A stretch of 5,614 nt of DNA from Pseudomonadota bacterium (lineage in GTDB: Bacteria > Pseudomonadota > Alphaproteobacteria > Rhizobiales > Hyphomicrobiaceae). A program made the translations under genes and the position numbers. The stretch spans positions 1-5,614 of the forward strand of contig JAKAML010000116.1 in the NCBI GenBank assembly GCA_021812845.1. Reading direction: 5' to 3'. Positions within the stretch are counted from its first letter, which is position 1, and each line of letters starts with the position of its first letter. Of the stretch, positions 1 to 4,988 are shown piece after piece. A model generated the notes under the pieces. The model had not been told where the DNA came from and ran no database searches. It worked only from the letters and a program-made list of their open reading frames with translations.

Positions 1-267
1 CGGGGTCTCGGTCCACCAGCCCGGCTCCGCCGCCACGTAGCGCACGAGCTTGCGCCAGGCGGGGCCGGTGAGCTCACGCCGCTCGGCGCCGTCGACGAAC
101 ATCTGCCCGCCCGGCGCCACCGGCTGCGGCTCGAGATCGGCGACGACCCGCAGCAGGCGCGTCTTGCCGGAGCCCGAGGGACCCTCGACGGCCAGGCAGT
201 CGCCGTCGGCGAGCACGAACGACAACGGCGGCAGGCGCCCCGCCCGGACGTTCTCGATTCTCAGCAT
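1..267 (-). CDS. ABC transporter ATP-binding protein, FetA/YbbL-like (N-terminal 89 residues, runs off the left edge)
   Basis: This is the start of an ABC-transporter nucleotide-binding subunit, which would hydrolyse ATP at the inner face of the cytoplasmic membrane to drive a partner permease. The frame is open from the ATG at 267 to the window edge, giving 89 residues. A Walker A motif, GPSGSGKT, lies at residues 29-36, preceded by the usual short beta-strand start MLRIENVRAG. The stretch around residues 71-89 (WRKLVRYVAAEPGWW) aligns with the Q-loop region, but the usual glutamine position is Ala80. Spacing and wording resemble FetA/YbbL, the ATPase of a putative iron exporter whose permease gene often follows, but the signature motif, Walker B and partner lie outside the window. 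The substrate is therefore open. A strong GGAGGAA ribosome site at 277-283 with 9-nt spacing supports the start. The gene is divergent from the SulP gene. Confidence 0.88.
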   Translation of the reverse strand, partial: MLRIENVRAGRLPPLSFVLADGDCLAVEGPSGSGKTRLLRVVADLEPQPVAPGGQMFVDGAERRELTGPAWRKLVRYVAAEPGWWTETP

Positions 268-440
268 CTGACCCGCTTCCTCCGCCGCCCGCGCCCGACA
301 GCTACTCCCATTGCGGGCCGGCAGCCAGCCGCCGGGACGCCAATTCACACCCTTGTCGCGAGCGGCCTCCGCCGACGGCCCGGGCCGGCTCGCTGGTGCG
401 GAGGAGACACGCCTCCCGGTCACCATGCCGCGTTGCGGCA

Positions 441-483
441 TCTATCATCATATTCATAGGTTCTAATGGGCTATATCAATTGT
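441..483 (+). promoter_or_regulatory. AT-rich promoter-like island upstream of the SulP gene
   Basis: Within a very GC-rich spacer, bases 441-480 are conspicuously AT-rich. They contain several -10-like hexamers: TATCAT at 443-448 and TCTAAT at 462-467 (each five of six to TATAAT), and CTATAT at 471-476. No convincing -35 partner stands at 17-18 bp from any of them, so the exact promoter is unresolved. A start site near 474-483 would leave a leader of roughly 80-90 nt before the ATG at 565. The position argues against translation starting at the in-frame ATG at 466, which lies inside this island. Confidence 0.4.
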
Positions 484-552
484 CGTGCTACCGGAGCTAG
501 TCGGCCGTTCGAAAACGGAGGCGCGTCCGCTTCGAGCGCACCTGAACGTCAA

Positions 553-559
553 GCGAGGA
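553..559 (+). promoter_or_regulatory. Ribosome binding site deciding the SulP start
   Basis: GCGAGGA at 553-559 places GAGG six nucleotides before the ATG at 565. Two other in-frame ATGs exist, at 466 and 628. The one at 466 has no Shine-Dalgarno-like sequence and sits in the AT-rich promoter region. The one at 628 also lacks a clear site. Confidence 0.55.
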
Positions 560-564
560 CGACC

Positions 565-2451
565 ATGGACGGGACGCAGGAGCGGCACCTGCCGGAGGCG
601 GATTCCGCGCGCAAGTCGTCGAGCGTCATGGATCGACTGAAGTGCCTCTCGGACGATCCGCGATCCCAGCTCTACGCGCCGATCCTGTGCTGGCTGCCGC
701 GCTACCAGCGCGAGGATCTGTCGAGTGACGTGACCGCGGGCGTCGTAGTCGCGATCATGCTCATCCCGCAGGCGATGGCTTACGCGCTGCTCGCCGGCCT
801 GCCGCCGCAGATGGGCCTCTACGCCTCGATCCTGCCGCTCATCGTCTACGCGATCTTCGGCACCAGCCGTGCGCTCGGCGTCGGCCCGGTGGCGATCGTC
901 TCGCTCATGGTGTCGAGCACGCTGTTGCCGATGGCGCCGGCGCAGAGCGCGGAGTACGTCGGCTATGCGATCGCGCTCTCGTTCCTGAGCGGGCTGATGC
1001 TGCTCGGCCTCGGCCTCGTCAAGGCCGGCTTCTTCACGAACTTCATGAGCCATCCGGTCATCGCCGGGTTCTCGAGCGCGGCGGCGATCATCATCGCCTT
1101 CAGCCAGCTCAAGAACCTGCTCGGGCTCGAGCTCGAGCGCTCCTCGTTCCTGCCCAAGATCGTCTGGGGGGCGCTGCAGAAGCTGCATACGATCCACCTG
1201 CCGACGCTCGTGATCGCGATAGGCTCGCTGGCGCTGCTGTTCGGCCGCAACAAGATCGGCGCGGCACTCCGGCGGGCCGGCGTTCTCGACGACTTCTGGG
1301 CCGACATCCTGCCGAAGGCGATGCCGCTGGTGCTCGTCGTCGCCTCGATCCTGCCCGTTTGGTACTTCGACCTGGCCGCGAAGGGCGTGCAGATCGTCGG
1401 CCACATCCCGCAGGGCCTGCCCGCCGTGACGCTGCCACCACTCAGCCTCGAGGTCGCCGAGAAGCTGCTCGTCGGCGCCTTCCTGATCGCCATCGTCGGC
1501 TTCCTCGAGACCGTCTCGGTCGCACGGACGCTCGCCAGCAAGCGGCGGCAGAAGATCGTTCCCGACCAGGAGCTGATCGCGATGGGCGCGGCCAACATCG
1601 CCTCGTCGTTCACCGGCGGCTACCCGGTCGCCGGCAGCTTCTCGCGCTCGGTCGTGAATTTTTCTTCCGGCGCCAAGACGCAGCTCTCGGGCATCGTCGC
1701 GGTCGTCTTCATCGTGCTGACGCTCTTGCTGCTGACCCCCGCGCTCTACTACCTGCCGAAGGCGGCGCTGGCGGCGATCATCGTCGTCGCGGTGTCGAGC
1801 CTCGTCGATTTCCACCCGGTCGTGCATATGTGGCGCTACATGAAGCTCGACGCGGTGAGCTTCATCGGCACCTTCCTCGCCGTGCTCATGCTCGGCGTCG
1901 AGGAGGGAATCCTGTTCGGAATCGCGCTCTCGATCGTCTTCTTCCTGTGGCGGACGAGCCAGATGCCGCTCGTCGTCCTCGGCCGTCTCGGCAACACCAT
2001 GCTGTTCCGCGACCACCGATTCCACGAGGTGACGACCTACGACAACATCCTGCTCCTGCGCGTCGACATGAGCCTCTATTTCGCCAATGCGGCGCATCTC
2101 GAGGACTTCGTGCTGCGCTACGTCGCCGACCATCCCAAAGTGCAGCACTTCGTGCTCGTTTGCAGCTCGGTCAACATCGTCGACGCGAGCGCTCTCGAGA
2201 CGCTCGAGTCGCTGCAGTCGCGGCTGAAAGGCAGCGGCGTCACCATGCACCTCGCCGCGGTCAAGAGCTCGATCCTGCGGCGGATGAAGGCGGTCGGCTT
2301 TTTCGAGAAGCTCGAGCCGGGCCGCATCTTCCTCGCCGCCCACGACGCGGTCGACGCGCTGTCGGATGCCTCGGCGACGACGACCATGAAGCCGGATCCG
2401 GTGCCGGCGGCAGGTCCGGCACGCGCGGCGAGCGAGGCTCCCGCGGGATAG
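565..2451 (+). CDS. SulP-family (SLC26-type) anion permease with C-terminal STAS domain
   Basis: The 628-residue product is a full-length SulP permease, an inner-membrane carrier. Family members move sulfate, bicarbonate or other anions, and the sequence does not settle the substrate. A cytoplasmic N-terminus of about 57 residues ends in LPRYQREDLSSDVTAG (44-59). The hydrophobic transport core then runs to about residue 465. Recognisable family segments are PQAMAYALLAGLPPQMGLY (68-86), GTSRALGVGPVAIVSLM (99-115), GFLETVSVARTLASKRRQK (312-330) with Glu315, and VAGSFSRSVVNFSSG (355-369). The STAS domain covers about 484-599 and holds VDASALETL, where Ser542 aligns with the phosphorylatable serine of the SpoIIAA fold. 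The last 30 residues are Ala/Pro-rich and probably disordered. The start at 565 is chosen for its GAGG site; an in-frame ATG at 466 would add 33 low-quality residues. It is monocistronic here, divergent from the ABC ATPase and convergent with the response regulator. A role in sulfate uptake would fit the nearby cysQ, but that is inference. Confidence 0.95.
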   Translation: MDGTQERHLPEADSARKSSSVMDRLKCLSDDPRSQLYAPILCWLPRYQREDLSSDVTAGVVVAIMLIPQAMAYALLAGLPPQMGLYASILPLIVYAIFGTSRALGVGPVAIVSLMVSSTLLPMAPAQSAEYVGYAIALSFLSGLMLLGLGLVKAGFFTNFMSHPVIAGFSSAAAIIIAFSQLKNLLGLELERSSFLPKIVWGALQKLHTIHLPTLVIAIGSLALLFGRNKIGAALRRAGVLDDFWADILPKAMPLVLVVASILPVWYFDLAAKGVQIVGHIPQGLPAVTLPPLSLEVAEKLLVGAFLIAIVGFLETVSVARTLASKRRQKIVPDQELIAMGAANIASSFTGGYPVAGSFSRSVVNFSSGAKTQLSGIVAVVFIVLTLLLLTPALYYLPKAALAAIIVVAVSSLVDFHPVVHMWRYMKLDAVSFIGTFLAVLMLGVEEGILFGIALSIVFFLWRTSQMPLVVLGRLGNTMLFRDHRFHEVTTYDNILLLRVDMSLYFANAAHLEDFVLRYVADHPKVQHFVLVCSSVNIVDASALETLESLQSRLKGSGVTMHLAAVKSSILRRMKAVGFFEKLEPGRIFLAAHDAVDALSDASATTTMKPDPVPAAGPARAASEAPAG

Positions 2452-2474
2452 GCTCGTCGATCGTCGGGAACATT

Positions 2475-2506
2475 CCGCCGTCAGGTCCGCCCGCCTCAGG
2501 CGGCGG
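2475..2506. terminator. Weak GC hairpin in the convergent SulP/response-regulator gap
   Basis: Two alternative stems exist: CCGCCG (2475-2480) with CGGCGG (2501-2506), and a tighter CCGCC (2491-2495) with GGCGG (2499-2503) around TCA. The second overlaps the stop codon of the response regulator. Neither stem is followed by a T-run on either strand, so this is not a canonical intrinsic terminator. It is recorded because it fills most of the 44-bp gap between two convergent genes. Confidence 0.2.
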
Positions 2507-2864
2507 CGACGATCTCGCCGAGCTTGGCCTCGATCGAGGGCCGGTCGAACGGCTTCAGGAGATAGCTGTCGGCACCGGCGGAATAGGCGCGGCTGATGTC
2601 CACAGGATCCTGCTCGGTGGTGCAGTAGACGATCGCCGGACGACGGCCATCGGGCAGGGCCCGCACGGCGGCGAGGAACTCGGTGGCGCTCATCGGCGGC
2701 GCCTGCCAGTCGAGCAGGATGACGTCGGGCATGGCCGCGCGGCACAGCTCGACGCCGGCCTGGCAGCTCTCCGCCTCCTCGACCTCGAAGCGCAGGCTCT
2801 CCACGATGTGGCGCGCGACCTTGCGGATGACGCCGGCGTCGTCGACGATCAGGCACCGCTTCAT
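2496..2864 (-). CDS. Single-domain response regulator (CheY-like receiver) next to chpT
   Basis: The 122-residue product is a stand-alone receiver domain with no output domain, so it must act by protein contact or as a phosphate sink. The phosphorylation site is intact: Asp8 and Asp9 in IVDDAG for metal binding, phospho-acceptor Asp52 in VILLDW, the switch residue Thr82 in YCTTEQ, and Lys104 in LLKPF. The loop after Asp52 reads DWQAPPMSA, where the usual form is close to DWNMPxMDG. The residue two after the aspartate, which tunes dephosphorylation in CheY, is Gln, and the normal Asp-Gly pair is Ser-Ala. The gene lies 141 bp downstream of chpT on the same strand, so it may be co-transcribed or have its own promoter at the near-CtrA box. 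Its ribosome site is weak (CGGGGTAG at 2872-2878 in plus coordinates). ChpT is the natural candidate phosphodonor by proximity; an unlinked kinase is equally possible. It is not an obvious CpdR or DivK by its motifs. Confidence 0.93.
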   Translation of the reverse strand: MKRCLIVDDAGVIRKVARHIVESLRFEVEEAESCQAGVELCRAAMPDVILLDWQAPPMSATEFLAAVRALPDGRRPAIVYCTTEQDPVDISRAYSAGADSYLLKPFDRPSIEAKLGEIVAAA

Positions 2865-2947
2865 GCTGAGCTACCCCGCATCCGGCCGGGCGGGCGCGAG
2901 CCGCACCACCGCGACCCCGGACCCGGGCTGAGCGGCCATTCTGCCGG

Positions 2948-2964
2948 GCGCCGGTTAACGGCGC
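2948..2964. other. Short inverted repeat overlapping the near-CtrA box
   Basis: GCGCCG (2948-2953) pairs with CGGCGC (2959-2964) around the five-base loop GTTAA. On the minus strand, where chpT transcription arrives, no T-run follows, so a terminator role for chpT is doubtful. The loop contains the TTAA of the near-CtrA box, so the stem and the box cannot both be read as independent signals. Confidence 0.3.
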
Positions 2965-2969
2965 GTTGA
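2955..2969 (-). promoter_or_regulatory. Candidate CtrA-binding box upstream of the response regulator
   Basis: On the plus strand this reads TTAA, seven bases, TTGA; on the minus strand TCAA, seven bases, TTAAC. The accepted CtrA site is TTAA-N7-TTAAC, so it matches in spacing with one mismatch. It lies about 90-105 bp before the response regulator's ATG. A -10-like CAGAAT follows on the minus strand (plus positions 2938-2943), which would place the box across the -35 region, as in CtrA-activated promoters. This is the only TTAA I found by eye in the window. Binding is inferred, not shown. Confidence 0.4.
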
Positions 2970-3005
2970 CGGCTGCACCGCGTTCGCGGCACTGCCGTCC
3001 GCCGG

Positions 3006-3653
3006 TCAGGTGGAGGCAGGCTTGGCCGAGAGCAGGATGTCGGCGCCGTCCTTCAGGATCTCGATCCGCATCGCGGCCATCGCCGCGAGGCGCCACGTAT
3101 AGTAGGCCTGGATCGACATCGCATCGAGCGGGGCCGCGGCCGTGCCGCCGACGAAGTCCGTCAGGTACTGCGGCGGGCGCGCGCCGGTGCCGCGGCAGCG
3201 GATCAGGAAGCTCGGCACCTCGAGCGTCCCGGCCATGCCGACCTCGATGTCGCCGCCGCGCGGCAGTGCGGTGATGGCGCTCGCGATCAGGTTGAGCAGG
3301 AGCTTGACCTTGTCCTTGGCCATGTAGCCGGGAATGCCGCGCCAGAGGAGCTTGTGCTTGCCCTGGCCGATGAAGCCGCGCGAGATCTGCTCGGCCGTGC
3401 CGAGGTCGATCATGGCGCCGGCGGAGCCCGCCGCGCCGAACGCGAAGCGCGCGAACTGGAGCCGCGCCGAGGCCGTCTCGGTGACGTTGCGGATGACGTC
3501 GAGCGCGTAGTTCTTGGCTTCCTGGTCGTCGTCCTCGTCGAGGATCTCGAGCCCGTTGTAGATCGCGCCCACGGGCCCGATCACGTCGTGGCAGATCTTG
3601 CTCGAGATCAAGGCCGCGAGCTCGAGCTCGGACGGTTCTGTGTGCTGGCTCAT
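3006..3653 (-). CDS. chpT: Histidine phosphotransferase ChpT
   Basis: The 215-residue product is the cytoplasmic phosphotransferase that, in alphaproteobacteria, passes phosphate from the hybrid kinase CckA to the master cell-cycle regulator CtrA and to CpdR. The diagnostic segment is SSKICHDVIGPVGAIYNGLE (residues 17-36), with phospho-accepting His22 followed by Asp23. This helix and the next (about residues 45-70) form the dimerisation and transfer bundle. The rest is a degenerate ATPase-like fold, including GYMAKDKVKLLLNLIASAIT (108-127), and lacks the ATP-binding G-boxes of a real kinase, as expected for ChpT. Length is typical of the family. The start at 3653 has a strong GAGGGG site (plus positions 3660-3665) with six-nucleotide spacing. 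It is divergent from cysQ, with the response regulator gene downstream. From memory, Brucella also has chpT next to eipA; here cysQ lies between them. Confidence 0.93.
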   Translation of the reverse strand: MSQHTEPSELELAALISSKICHDVIGPVGAIYNGLEILDEDDDQEAKNYALDVIRNVTETASARLQFARFAFGAAGSAGAMIDLGTAEQISRGFIGQGKHKLLWRGIPGYMAKDKVKLLLNLIASAITALPRGGDIEVGMAGTLEVPSFLIRCRGTGARPPQYLTDFVGGTAAAPLDAMSIQAYYTWRLAAMAAMRIEILKDGADILLSAKPAST

Positions 3654-3900
3654 CGGGTGCCCCTCATGTCTCGCCTGGCTCGCGTGGCGGCGGGATCACG
3701 GCGGATCCGGCAGCCGGCGAGAACGCAGATGTACGAGCGCGCGGCGGCTCGGGCGCCGGGCGCCCACGCGAGCCAAACAGGGGCCGCTTGCAAATCAGTG
3801 AGCAAGAGAGATACACGCGCCCGCCCCGCCATGCAAAGCCCGAACACGCCCGATCGCCCGCCCGGCGCGCGCATTTGCCGGCCGCTTGCGCCATTGCGGC

Positions 3901-3932
3901 AACGTCGGGAGGGGTGCACTAACGTCGGGCGG
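3901..3932 (+). repeat. Direct repeat with exact 20-bp period before cysQ
   Basis: AACGTCGGGAGG at 3901-3912 is repeated as AACGTCGGGCGG at 3921-3932. Eleven of twelve bases match, with nine contiguous, and the units start exactly 20 bp apart, about two helical turns. The second unit ends 33 bp before the cysQ ATG. Two same-face copies in a promoter-leader zone could be an operator for a dimer or tandem-binding regulator of cysQ. Chance recurrence in GC-rich DNA cannot be excluded. Confidence 0.4.
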
Positions 3933-3950
3933 ACGATTCGAACGAAGCGA

Positions 3951-3955
3951 GGAGG
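3951..3955 (+). promoter_or_regulatory. Ribosome binding site deciding the cysQ start
   Basis: GGAGG, within the longer GAGGAGGA, lies ten nucleotides before the ATG at 3966. It favours this start over the in-frame ATG at 3831, which would add 45 Arg/Pro-rich residues not expected in the family. Confidence 0.65.
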
Positions 3956-3965
3956 ATCCTTCGCG

Positions 3966-4805
3966 ATGCGTGGCCTCGACCACCGGGCCCTGGTCGATGC
4001 CCTGCTGCCCCCGGTCCTGGCGGCGGGGCGGCTGCAGCTCGGCTATTTCCGCTCCGGCATGGCCGTCGAGCGCAAGGCGGACCAGTCGCCGGTCACCGCC
4101 GCCGACCGCGAATCGGAGGCGATCCTCGTCGCCGCTCTCGAACGCATCGCGCCGCGAACCATCATCGCCGCCGAGGAGGCCGTCGCCGAGGGCCGCGTGC
4201 CGCCGGCGGCGGGGGAAATGTTCCTGGTCGACCCCCTCGACGGCACCCGCGACTTCGTCTCGGGCAGCGACGACTTCACCGTCAACGTCGGCCTCGTCCG
4301 CGACGGCCGGCCGGTTCTGGGCCTGATCCTCGCGCCAGCGCGCGGCGAGATCTACGCGACGCTCGGCGCCGGGATCGCGGCCATGGCGCGGCTCGACCAT
4401 TCGGCCGCGCTCGAGATCGGCCCCGGCACTCTCTCCTGGACGCCGATCGCGGCACGGCGGGCGGACGACGCCGGCCTCGTCGCCGTGTCGAGCCCGTGGC
4501 GCCCGCAGCAGCCGATCGACGACTGGCTCGCCGGGCGGCGGGTGCGGTCCAAGCTCTTTGCCGGATCGTCCTACAAGTTCTGCCTGATCGCGCGCGGCGA
4601 CGGCGACGTATACCCGCAGCCCGGCGCGACCTACGAATGGGACACGGCGGCGGGGCAGGCGATCCTCGAGGCGGCCGGCGGCCGGGTGCTGACGCGGGAG
4701 GGCGCCCCGCTCGGCTATGGCAAGGCCGCGGCCGGCTATCTCAATCCCCCGTTCATCGCCTGGGGCCGCGACGACGCGGGACCGCCGTCGGCGACGGACT
4801 GCTGA
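3966..4805 (+). CDS. cysQ: 3'(2'),5'-bisphosphate nucleotidase CysQ
   Basis: The 279-residue product belongs to the inositol-monophosphatase/FBPase-like superfamily. CysQ hydrolyses 3'-phosphoadenosine 5'-phosphate (PAP) to AMP and phosphate in a magnesium-dependent reaction, removing the inhibitory by-product of PAPS-using reactions in sulfate assimilation and sulfation. Metal-binding residues are visible in order: Glu70/Glu71 in IIAAEEA, Asp89 and Asp92 in VDPLDGTRDF (88-97), and Asp226 in YEWDTAAGQA (223-232). The segment GSSYKFCLIARGDGDVYPQP (200-219), followed by the WDTAAG motif, matches CysQ better than true inositol monophosphatases or histidinol-phosphatases. Length is only slightly above the roughly 250 residues usual for the family. 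It is preceded by a strong ribosome site and a phased repeat. It is divergent from chpT and points toward eipA 183 bp downstream, so it is probably a separate unit. The SulP permease to the left could belong to the same sulfur theme, by inference. Confidence 0.92.
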   Translation: MRGLDHRALVDALLPPVLAAGRLQLGYFRSGMAVERKADQSPVTAADRESEAILVAALERIAPRTIIAAEEAVAEGRVPPAAGEMFLVDPLDGTRDFVSGSDDFTVNVGLVRDGRPVLGLILAPARGEIYATLGAGIAAMARLDHSAALEIGPGTLSWTPIAARRADDAGLVAVSSPWRPQQPIDDWLAGRRVRSKLFAGSSYKFCLIARGDGDVYPQPGATYEWDTAAGQAILEAAGGRVLTREGAPLGYGKAAAGYLNPPFIAWGRDDAGPPSATDC

Positions 4806-4988
4806 CACCGCGGGCGGCGGAACCTGATCCGATCCGACCACACCGGCATCGGCAGAATGCGCGGCGAAGGCGGCACAGCCATACTTTGGCAACAGTTTCT
4901 GCTCAAATCGTGCGTGTGATTCTCCCGTTTTTCCGGCTTCCGAGCCGGCCGGGACGCGACGCAACCGCTTGCACAGATCGGACGGCCC
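4806..4988 (+). promoter_or_regulatory. cysQ-eipA spacer, likely eipA promoter and leader (183 bp)
   Basis: No gene is seen here. An AT-richer stretch at about 4880-4932 is the likely promoter zone for eipA. It contains TTGGCA at 4886-4891, five of six to a -35 consensus, but no good -10 hexamer follows at the proper distance. No TTAA-N7-TTAA CtrA site is present, although the Brucella eipA promoter is reported to be CtrA-bound. The eipA ribosome site is weak, with GGACGG at 4979-4984 only four bases from the ATG. Confidence 0.4.
4933..4948 (+). other. Hairpin with UNCG-type tetraloop in the eipA leader
   Basis: CCGGCT (4933-4938) pairs perfectly with AGCCGG (4943-4948) around TCCG, which is a UNCG-family tetraloop. 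A run of five T (4928-4932) precedes rather than follows the stem, so it is not an intrinsic terminator for cysQ on the plus strand. It ends 40 nt before the eipA ATG and could stabilise or structure the leader. Confidence 0.35.

Larger units (their letters stand above)
3654..3965. promoter_or_regulatory. Divergent chpT/cysQ intergenic region (312 bp)
   Basis: No convincing gene is seen in this spacer, which must carry the promoters of both chpT (minus) and cysQ (plus). A mildly AT-richer patch at about 3770-3815 is the likeliest promoter zone for chpT. One weak pair there is TTGCAT (minus strand, plus positions 3831-3836), a 17-bp gap, then TATCTC (3808-3813), each hexamer matching only about three of six consensus bases. 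The right part holds the phased direct repeat and the cysQ ribosome site. No TTAA-type CtrA half-site occurs here. The cysQ frame stays open leftward through the region, including an ATG at 3831, but that part does not resemble the family. Confidence 0.4.

Noticed and set aside
376..387. A perfect 12-base palindrome, CGGCCCGGGCCG, in the ABC/SulP spacer.
   Set aside because: Palindromes of this length made only of G and C are expected by chance in such GC-rich DNA; no T-run or conserved partner is visible.
466..564. An in-frame extension of the SulP protein by 33 residues from an ATG at 466.
   Set aside because: The ATG lies inside an AT-rich promoter-like island with no ribosome site, and the added residues have no family similarity.
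1359..2969. A 536-codon plus-strand open frame overlapping the SulP gene in another frame.
   Set aside because: The translation is almost entirely Arg, Ala and Pro and runs through the receiver gene; it is a shadow of the SulP reading frame.
463..3096. An 877-codon open frame on the minus strand lying opposite the whole SulP gene and crossing the response regulator and part of chpT.
   Set aside because: Its translation is Arg/Asp/Glu/His-rich low complexity without any recognisable domain. The overlapped SulP, receiver and ChpT frames are clear family members. Long antisense frames are expected in GC-rich DNA.
3650..3919. An 89-codon minus-strand frame that overlaps the chpT start with an ATGA arrangement, suggesting translational coupling.
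   Set aside because: The product is Arg/Ala/Gly-rich with no domain. It uses several codons disfavoured by the neighbours (CGA, AGG, GTA, TTG), and chpT has its own strong GAGGGG site. The overlap is probably chance.
3831..3965. An upstream in-frame ATG that would extend CysQ by 45 residues.
   Set aside because: The extension is Arg/Pro-rich and unlike the family, whereas the ATG at 3966 has a strong ribosome site and begins where CysQ proteins normally begin.
4886..4903. A sigma-54-like promoter (TTGGCA followed by CTGCT) before eipA.
   Set aside because: The GG and GC dinucleotides are separated by 11 bases rather than the strictly required 10, and the -12 element is poor.
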